The translations under genes and the position numbers were made by a program. Below are positions 58,740 to 64,000 of a DNA stretch of 64,000 bases, one piece after another. The number at the start of each line of letters is the position of its first letter. Within the stretch, counting starts at the first letter, position 1. The stretch is from positions 4,588,001 through 4,652,000 of the forward strand of contig NZ_CP084742.1 of the NCBI RefSeq assembly GCF_020520285.1, given 5' to 3'. This DNA comes from Pseudomonas sp. L5B5. Lineage in GTDB: Bacteria; Pseudomonadota; Gammaproteobacteria; Pseudomonadales; Pseudomonadaceae. Below the pieces are notes generated by a model that did no database searches, had not been told where the DNA came from, and saw nothing but the letters and a program-made list of their open reading frames with translations.

Positions 58740-59369
58740 ATGTCGAATCGATCTTTGAGCCAGGCGCTATTTACCTCAACCCAGCAGAAAATCCTCGGGC
58801 TGCTCTTCGGCAAGCCTGACCAGAGCTTCTACGCCAATGAGATCGCTCGTTGGGCGCAGGTGGGCAAGGGCAGCCTGATGCGTGAACTGGAGCGTCTTCA
58901 TGGCGCGGGCATTTTGCTGCTGACCCGCCAGGGTAACCAGACTCACTACCAGGCCAACGATCAGTGTCCGATCTATCACGAACTACTGGGTATCGTGCAC
59001 AAGACATTCGGTATTGCCGATCCGTTGCGGCTGGCGCTGATGCCCTTCGCAAGTCAATTGGTATGGGCCTTTGTCTATGGTTCGGTGGCCCGTGACCAGG
59101 CTCACGCATCCAGTGACATTGATCTCATGTTGATCGGCCAGGACCTGCATTACAGTGAGGTCATGGAACGGCTGCTGCTTACGGAAGAACAGCTTGGCCG
59201 GCCGATCAACCCTACCCTGTACACCCCAGAGAACTGGATCGCCAGGCATGTGGCCGGGAACAGTTTTGTCCAGCGGGTCAGGCAACAGGACAAGATCACC
59301 TTGCTGGGGTGCGACCCCATGGAGTCCATGGATGGACGGACAGCACAACCTGGAGAACCTGCTACGTAG
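58740..59369 (+). CDS. Winged-helix/nucleotidyltransferase fusion protein (MNT-type antitoxin-like)
   Basis: 209 residues. The N-terminal ~85 residues are an ArsR-like winged helix (QKILGLLFGKPDQSFYANEIARWAQVGKGSLMRELERLHGAGILLLTRQGNQTHYQAN). The rest is a minimal nucleotidyltransferase with a complete GS-x10-DxD active site: YGSVARDQAHASSDIDLMLIG near residue 117. The partner HEPN gene overlaps its end by 38 bases. In HEPN/MNT toxin-antitoxin pairs the MNT protein AMPylates and silences the HEPN RNase; the added DNA-binding domain suggests a combined repressor and antitoxin. Confidence 0.83.
   Translation: MSNRSLSQALFTSTQQKILGLLFGKPDQSFYANEIARWAQVGKGSLMRELERLHGAGILLLTRQGNQTHYQANDQCPIYHELLGIVHKTFGIADPLRLALMPFASQLVWAFVYGSVARDQAHASSDIDLMLIGQDLHYSEVMERLLLTEEQLGRPINPTLYTPENWIARHVAGNSFVQRVRQQDKITLLGCDPMESMDGRTAQPGEPAT
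59306..59318 (+). promoter_or_regulatory. Small hairpin before the HEPN ribosome site
   Basis: GGGGT (59306-59310) and ACCCC (59314-59318) form a 5-base stem with a 3-base loop, two bases before the GGAG ribosome site of the HEPN gene. Translation of the upstream gene would melt it, which could couple the two products. Confidence 0.35.
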
Positions 59370-59748
59370 CAACGCCTTGAAGGCTGAACCCAGCGACACG
59401 CGTGAATGTGCAGGGTTACTGCGTTCTGCGGCGCAACGCTTGCAGGACGTGGGCACACCCGGCTTGTCCTTCTCCAGCCGCTTCGATTTGGCCTACAACG
59501 CGGCCCATGCTGCTGCGCTCTGTGCCTTGCGCCTGCAAGGCTATCGTTCCGAAAAACGCTATCTGGTATTTCAGTGCCTGGGACTCACCGCAGGCCTGGA
59601 CCGGGTGCGAGTGCGTCTGTTCGCGTTGTGTCACGAGCGGCGCAACCTGGCGGAATATGAAGGCTACATGGATGAAGATGAAGACCTGCTGGAGGCGTTG
59701 CGAGTCAGCACCCAGCATTTGCTGGAGCAGATCACGGACAGAATGTAG
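59332..59748 (+). CDS. HEPN-domain protein
   Basis: 138 residues, all-helical. LAYNAAHAAALCALRLQGYRSEKRYLVFQCL and RVRLFALCHERRNLAEYEGYMDEDEDLLE match HEPN proteins, with the R-N-x-x-x-Y segment on the fourth helix; the RNase-type Rx4-6H motif is only possibly present (R..LFALCH). The start is set by GGAG at 59321-59324, 7 bases before the ATG. It overlaps the wHTH-nucleotidyltransferase gene by 38 bases in another frame, so both must be made from one message. A toxin role is inferred from family and partner, not shown. Confidence 0.78.
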   Translation: MDGQHNLENLLRSNALKAEPSDTRECAGLLRSAAQRLQDVGTPGLSFSSRFDLAYNAAHAAALCALRLQGYRSEKRYLVFQCLGLTAGLDRVRVRLFALCHERRNLAEYEGYMDEDEDLLEALRVSTQHLLEQITDRM

Positions 59749-59759
59749 CGCCTGAATCA

Positions 59760-59774
59760 TTACGCCCAGCGTAA
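59760..59774 (+). promoter_or_regulatory. Candidate LysR-type (MdcR) operator before mdcA
   Basis: TTACGC-CCA-GCGTAA is a perfect inverted repeat containing a T-N11-A core, the LysR-family binding signature, 83 bases before the mdcA start. Malonate decarboxylase operons are usually activated by the LysR-type MdcR; no mdcR is inside the window. Confidence 0.55.
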
Positions 59775-59856
59775 CGATCTCGCACCGGGCTTGATTGATG
59801 CTCCCCAGGCTTGACTCCTATGGTGGCTGCCACGACAGCGAACCCGTGGAGCGAGC

Positions 59857-61533
59857 ATGACAACGACAATATCCCCCGACGCGCGCTGGACGCGGCGGCG
59901 CAGCGAGAAGCAGCGTCGCCTCGAGCAGGTGCGGGCCATCGCCGATGGCGTGGTGTTGCCCACCGACCAGATCGTCGCGGCGCTGGAGGCCCTGATCCTG
60001 CCTGGGGACCGGGTGGTGCTGGAGGGTAACAACCAGAAGCAGGCGGACTTCCTCTCCCGGTCCCTGGCCAAGGCCGACCCGGCCAGGCTGCACGACCTGC
60101 ACATGATCATGCCCAGCGTCGGCCGGGCCGAGCACCTGGACTTGTTCGAGCGCGGCATCGCCCGCAAGCTCGACTTTTCCTTTGCCGGCACCCAGAGCCT
60201 GCGCATCAGCCAACTGCTCGAAGATGGGCTGCTGGAAGTCGGCGCGATCCATACCTACATCGAGCTCTACGCACGACTGGTGGTGGACCTGATCCCCAAC
60301 GTCGTGCTCTCGGCCGGCTTCATGGCCGACCGCGCCGGCAACATCTACACCGGGCCCAGCACCGAGGACACCCCGGCGCTGATCGAACCGGCGGCCTTCA
60401 GCGATGGCATCGTCATCGTCCAGGTCAACCAGCTGGTGGACGATGTCAGTGAGCTGCCCCGGGTGGATATCCCGGCGTCCTGGGTCGACTTCGTGGTGGT
60501 GGCCGACAAGCCGTTCTACATCGAACCGCTGTTCACCCGTGATCCCCGGCACATCAAGCCTGTGCATGTGCTGATGGCGATGATGGCGATCCGCGGCATC
60601 TACGAGAAACACAACGTCCAGTCGCTGAACCACGGTATCGGCTTCAACACCGCGGCCATCGAGCTGATCCTGCCGACCTACGGCGAATCCCTGGGGCTGA
60701 AGGGCAAGATCTGCCGCAACTGGACACTCAATCCCCATCCGACCCTGATCCCGGCCATCGAAAGCGGCTGGGTGGAGAGCGTGCACTGCTTCGGCACCGA
60801 ACTGGGCATGGAAAACTACATCGCCGCCCGCCCGGATGTGTTCTTCACCGGCCGCGACGGCTCGCTGCGGTCCAATCGGATGTTCTGCCAACTGGCCGGG
60901 CAGTACGCGGTGGACCTGTTCATCGGTGCCACCTTGCAAGTGGACGGCGATGGCCATTCCTCCACCGTGACCCGGGGCCGCCTGGCCGGTTTCGGCGGTG
61001 CGCCGAACATGGGCCACGATCCCCGTGGGCGCCGCCACGGGACCCCGGCCTGGCTGGACATGCGCCTGGACCAGAACGATGCGCCCCAGGCCCTGCTCGA
61101 GCGCGGCAAGAAACTGGTGGTGCAGATGGTCGAGACCTTCCAGGAGGGGGGCAAACCGACCTTCGTCGAGACCCTCGACGCGGTGGACGTGGCCAGGAAA
61201 AGCGGCATGCCCCTGGCGCCGATCATGATCTACGGCGACGACGTCACCCACCTGCTCACCGAAGAAGGCATCGCCTACCTGTACAAGGCCCGTTCCCTGG
61301 AGGAGCGCCAGGCGATGATCGCGGCGGTGGCCGGGGTCACCGCCATCGGCCTGCGCCACAACCCCAGGGACACCGAAAGCATGCGCCGTGAAGGGCTGAT
61401 CGCCCTGCCGGAAGACCTCGGCATCCGCCGTACCGACGCCAGTCGTGAGCTGCTGGCGGCGAAAAGCGTTGCCGATCTGGTGCAGTGGTCCGGTGGTTTG
61501 TACAACCCGCCCGCCAAATTCAGGAGTTGGTGA
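59857..61533 (+). CDS. mdcA: Malonate decarboxylase alpha subunit (acetyl-S-ACP:malonate ACP transferase)
   Basis: 558 residues, the usual MdcA length, with a CoA-transferase-like fold. Recognisable parts are [76 protein letters not shown] and [26 protein letters not shown]. It moves malonate onto the ACP subunit in exchange for acetate. First gene of mdcABCDE; the stop overlaps mdcB by one base. Confidence 0.95.
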   Translation: MTTTISPDARWTRRRSEKQRRLEQVRAIADGVVLPTDQIVAALEALILPGDRVVLEGNNQKQADFLSRSLAKADPARLHDLHMIMPSVGRAEHLDLFERGIARKLDFSFAGTQSLRISQLLEDGLLEVGAIHTYIELYARLVVDLIPNVVLSAGFMADRAGNIYTGPSTEDTPALIEPAAFSDGIVIVQVNQLVDDVSELPRVDIPASWVDFVVVADKPFYIEPLFTRDPRHIKPVHVLMAMMAIRGIYEKHNVQSLNHGIGFNTAAIELILPTYGESLGLKGKICRNWTLNPHPTLIPAIESGWVESVHCFGTELGMENYIAARPDVFFTGRDGSLRSNRMFCQLAGQYAVDLFIGATLQVDGDGHSSTVTRGRLAGFGGAPNMGHDPRGRRHGTPAWLDMRLDQNDAPQALLERGKKLVVQMVETFQEGGKPTFVETLDAVDVARKSGMPLAPIMIYGDDVTHLLTEEGIAYLYKARSLEERQAMIAAVAGVTAIGLRHNPRDTESMRREGLIALPEDLGIRRTDASRELLAAKSVADLVQWSGGLYNPPAKFRSW

Positions 61534-62408
61534 TGCACGCATTCAATCTGCAATCCCGGCCCCAGGGGCTGGCTGACCGCCTGGCGGATTTGGCGGTGGA
61601 CGCGCTGATCGACGAGGCCGACCTGTCGCCCAAGCCGGCCCTGGTGGACCGGCGCGGCAACGGCGCCCACAGCGACCTGCACCTGGGGCTGATGCATGCT
61701 TCGGCGCTGAGCCTGTGGCCGGCGTTCAAGGAAATGGCCGAGGTGGCCCTGGAGTCCGGCGTGGTCGGCCTGCCGCTGCGCGAAGCTCTGGGACGCATCG
61801 GTCGCGAAGGCGAGCAGGCCATGCTGGCCACCACTGGCGGGGTGAACACCCATCGCGGGGCGATCTGGGCCCTGGGCCTGCTGGTGGCCGCGACCGCCCT
61901 GGAGCCTCGATCCACTGGCGCCGGCAAGGTCGCGCTGCGGGCCGCGCGCCTGGCCCTGCTGGAGGATCGTTACGCACCCCGGCCCTTGAGTCATGGCGCC
62001 CAGGTGGCACTGCGCTACGGCGTGCGCGGTGCCCGGGAACAAGCGCAGCAGGGCTTTCCTGCGGTGCTGCAACTGGGGCTGCCCCAGCTCAAGCGCAGTC
62101 GCGCCCAAGGCCATGGCGAACAGAACGCCCGGCTCGATGCGCTGCTGGCGATCATGACCGGCCTGGCCGACACCTGTGTGCTCTATCGCGCGGGCGAGAC
62201 CGGCCTGCGAGCCATGCAGGAAGGCGCCCAGGCAGTGCTCGATGCAGGTGGCAGCGCCAGCCTGGCCGGGCGTCGCCGGCTGCATGAGCTGGACCAGTGC
62301 CTGGTGGCCTTGAACGCCTCGCCCGGGGGGGCCGCGGACTTGCTCGCGGCCTGCCTGCTGATCGACCGGATCGCCTCCGGCGCCGTCCTTATCCAGGGAG
62401 CAGTGTGA
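61533..62408 (+). CDS. mdcB: Triphosphoribosyl-dephospho-CoA synthase MdcB
   Basis: 291 residues, a CitG/MdcB-family protein. [34 protein letters not shown] is the family signature, and [18 protein letters not shown] follows. It makes the 2'-(5''-triphosphoribosyl)-3'-dephospho-CoA precursor of the ACP prosthetic group from ATP and dephospho-CoA. ATG at 61533 overlaps the mdcA stop; the end overlaps the mdcC ATG by one base. Confidence 0.94.
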   Translation: MHAFNLQSRPQGLADRLADLAVDALIDEADLSPKPALVDRRGNGAHSDLHLGLMHASALSLWPAFKEMAEVALESGVVGLPLREALGRIGREGEQAMLATTGGVNTHRGAIWALGLLVAATALEPRSTGAGKVALRAARLALLEDRYAPRPLSHGAQVALRYGVRGAREQAQQGFPAVLQLGLPQLKRSRAQGHGEQNARLDALLAIMTGLADTCVLYRAGETGLRAMQEGAQAVLDAGGSASLAGRRRLHELDQCLVALNASPGGAADLLAACLLIDRIASGAVLIQGAV

Positions 62409-62707
62409 TGGAAACCTTGTCTTTCGAATTTCCCGCCGGCCAGCCCGGTCGGGGCCGTGCCCTGGTGGGCTGTGTCGGCTCCGGTGACCTGGAAGTGCTG
62501 TTGGAACCGGCCCCGGCCGGGAAGCTGACGATCCAGGTGCAGACCTCGGTCAACGGCAGCGCCGCGCGCTGGCAGCATCTGTTCGAGCGTATGTTCGACG
62601 GCCAGAGGCTGCCGGCGCTGCTGATCGATATCCATGACTTCGGTGCCACTCCAGGGGTGGTGCGCTTGCGTCTAGAACAAGCTCTGGAGGAGATCGGCCA
62701 TGACTGA
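62408..62707 (+). CDS. mdcC: Malonate decarboxylase acyl carrier protein (delta subunit)
   Basis: 99 residues. [14 protein letters not shown] is the family start and GCVGSGDLEVLLEP contains the Ser that receives the phosphoribosyl-dephospho-CoA group. It carries malonyl and acetyl thioesters through the catalytic cycle. Overlaps mdcB by one base and mdcD by 8. Confidence 0.94.
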   Translation: METLSFEFPAGQPGRGRALVGCVGSGDLEVLLEPAPAGKLTIQVQTSVNGSAARWQHLFERMFDGQRLPALLIDIHDFGATPGVVRLRLEQALEEIGHD

Positions 62708-63551
62708 CAGCGCCCGTTTGCTCAACCAGCACAGCTTTGTCGAACTCGGTGCCCGGCAGCGCGCCAGAGCGCTATTGGATGCCGGCAGCTTTCGCGAGCT
62801 GCTCGATCCGTTCCAGCGGGTCATGTCGCCCTGGCTGCCGCGCCAGGGCGTGGTGCCCCAGGCCGATGACGGCGTGGTGATCGCCAAGGGCAGCATCGAC
62901 GGCCTGCCGGTGGTGATCGCCGCCATCGAAGGCGCGTTCCAGGGCGGCAGTCTCGGGGAAGTGGGCGGGGCGAAGATCGCCGGTGCCCTGGAACTTGCCG
63001 CCGAGGACAACCGCAAGGGCATTGCCACCCGCGCCGTGCTGCTGCTGGAAACCGGCGGCGTACGCTTGCAGGAGGCCAACCTGGGCCTGGCAGCGATCGC
63101 CGATATCCACGCGGCCATCGTCGACCTGCGCCAGTACCAGCCAGTGGTGGGCGTGGTAGCGGGCAGCGTCGGCTGTTTTGGTGGCATGTCGATCGCCGCC
63201 GGCCTGTGCAGCTATCTGCTGGTGACCCAGGAAGCACGTCTGGGGCTGAACGGCCCCCAGGTCATCGAGCAGGAAGCCGGGCTGGAGGAATACGACTCCC
63301 GGGACCGGCCGTTCATCTGGAGCCTGACCGGTGGCGAGCAGCGTTTTGCCAGTGGCCTGGTGGACCGTTATGTCGCCGACGATGTGGCGCAGATCCAGGC
63401 CCAGGTCCGTGAGTTGCTGGTCCTCGGCCTGCCTCAGCGGCAGCGCAGCCGCGAGGCGGATCTGTATCTGCACCGTCTGGCTGGCCTGGACACGCAGCCG
63501 CAGATCGATGCGGCGACAGTTCGCGATCTGTATCAAGGAGACCGCTCATGA
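62700..63551 (+). CDS. mdcD: Malonate decarboxylase beta subunit (malonyl-S-ACP decarboxylase)
   Basis: 283 residues of the carboxyltransferase/crotonase fold. IAAIEGAFQGGSLGEVGGAKIAGALELA and the glycine-rich GVVAGSVGCFGGMSIAAGLCSYLLVTQEARLGLNGPQVIEQEAG are visible, providing oxyanion-hole segments. With MdcE it decarboxylates malonyl-ACP to acetyl-ACP. ATGA overlap with mdcE. Confidence 0.94.
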   Translation: MTDSARLLNQHSFVELGARQRARALLDAGSFRELLDPFQRVMSPWLPRQGVVPQADDGVVIAKGSIDGLPVVIAAIEGAFQGGSLGEVGGAKIAGALELAAEDNRKGIATRAVLLLETGGVRLQEANLGLAAIADIHAAIVDLRQYQPVVGVVAGSVGCFGGMSIAAGLCSYLLVTQEARLGLNGPQVIEQEAGLEEYDSRDRPFIWSLTGGEQRFASGLVDRYVADDVAQIQAQVRELLVLGLPQRQRSREADLYLHRLAGLDTQPQIDAATVRDLYQGDRS

Positions 63552-64000
63552 ATGCTAGTTCCCTGCGGGGCCTGAACTGGTTCAACGCCTTGAGAGGCGA
63601 TGCGCCCGGGGTTGCCGGCCTGCCGCCTTCGCTGCAAGTCGCCGACGGCCAGTTGGGCGGCCAGCCTGCACGCTTTATCGCCGTGGTGCCCGACCCCGAG
63701 AACCGTTTTCCCCGTGCCCGTCAGGGCGAGGTCGGCTTGCTGGAGGGCTGGGGCCTGGCCAAGGCGGTGGACGGGCTGATCGATGCCGACCGCGATCAAC
63801 CGCACAAGCGAGCGCTGATCGCCATTGTCGATGTGCCGAGCCAGGCCTATGGCCGCCGTGAAGAGGCCCTGGGCATTCATCAGGCCCTGGCCGCGGCTGC
63901 CGACAGCTACGCCCGGGCGCGGCTGGCCGGGCACCCGGTGATCGCCCTGTTGGTGGGCAAGGCCATGTCCGGGGCCTTTCTGGCCCACGGCTACCAGGCC
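63548..64000 (+). CDS. mdcE: Malonate decarboxylase gamma subunit, N-terminal part (cut by window end)
   Basis: The first 151 residues are present, beginning MNASSLRGLNWFNALRGDAPG and reaching LLVGKAMSGAFLAHGYQA, the start of a carboxyltransferase glycine-rich block. It is the partner of MdcD in the decarboxylase. The ATG overlaps the mdcD stop by 4 bases. The remainder lies past base 64000. Confidence 0.93.
   Translation, partial: MNASSLRGLNWFNALRGDAPGVAGLPPSLQVADGQLGGQPARFIAVVPDPENRFPRARQGEVGLLEGWGLAKAVDGLIDADRDQPHKRALIAIVDVPSQAYGRREEALGIHQALAAAADSYARARLAGHPVIALLVGKAMSGAFLAHGYQA

Overview
The window is a chromosomal segment of a high-GC gammaproteobacterium, almost certainly a Pseudomonas of the fluorescens complex (a P. 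protegens/P. chlororaphis-type strain would fit). The gene order from ilvD through mutM, coaD, the lao cluster, rsmD, ftsYEX, rpoH, thiSG, trmB, hemW, metWX, proC, pilT, pyrRBC', algH, tonB, gshB and pilGHIJ-chpA follows the order I remember for P. aeruginosa PA0353-PA0415. No tRNA, rRNA, CRISPR array, prophage or complete insertion sequence was seen.

Layout. 1-4288: end of a HAD phosphatase, then a three-gene MBOAT/SGNH/SGNH set that looks like an envelope polysaccharide O-acylation system. 4358-12331: ilvD, a membrane protein, an MFS exporter, rlmI, an HDOD protein, mutM, a YfhL-type ferredoxin and coaD. 12447-17036: the long-chain alcohol oxidation cluster laoA-laoB-laoC with divergent laoR. 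17072-23370: a sulfurtransferase, an AraC regulator, a YheT hydrolase, rsmD and two M16 peptidases. 23798-28054: ftsY-ftsE-ftsX-rpoH. 28124-38835: housekeeping genes (mtgA, thiS, thiG, trmB, kptA, hemW, rdgB, metW, metX, yggU/yggT, proC, yggS). 39029-47661: pilT without pilU, an NlpC/P60 hydrolase, a TM2 protein, the pyrimidine genes pyrR-pyrB-pyrC', ruvX-algH, tonB and gshB. 47907-57861: the Chp chemosensory operon of type IV pili, lacking the CheR (pilK) and CheB (chpB) adaptation genes and with a shortened ChpA. 58020-59748: a NADAR gene and a two-gene module joining a winged-helix/nucleotidyltransferase to a HEPN protein. 59857-64000: malonate decarboxylase genes mdcA-mdcE, the last cut by the window end.

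Non-coding points include two MITE-like elements with terminal inverted repeats (44379-44508 and 57862-58020), two REP-doublet-like structures, a perfect 20-copy hexamer repeat inside ftsY, a probable AlgU/sigma-22 promoter before rpoH, and several palindromes that are good operator candidates. The best candidates for something little described are the wHTH-nucleotidyltransferase/HEPN pair, the MBOAT/SGNH/SGNH set and a 45-codon ORF that bridges pilI and pilJ with 4-base overlaps at both ends.

All calls rest on reading the sequence and on family knowledge; no database search was possible.
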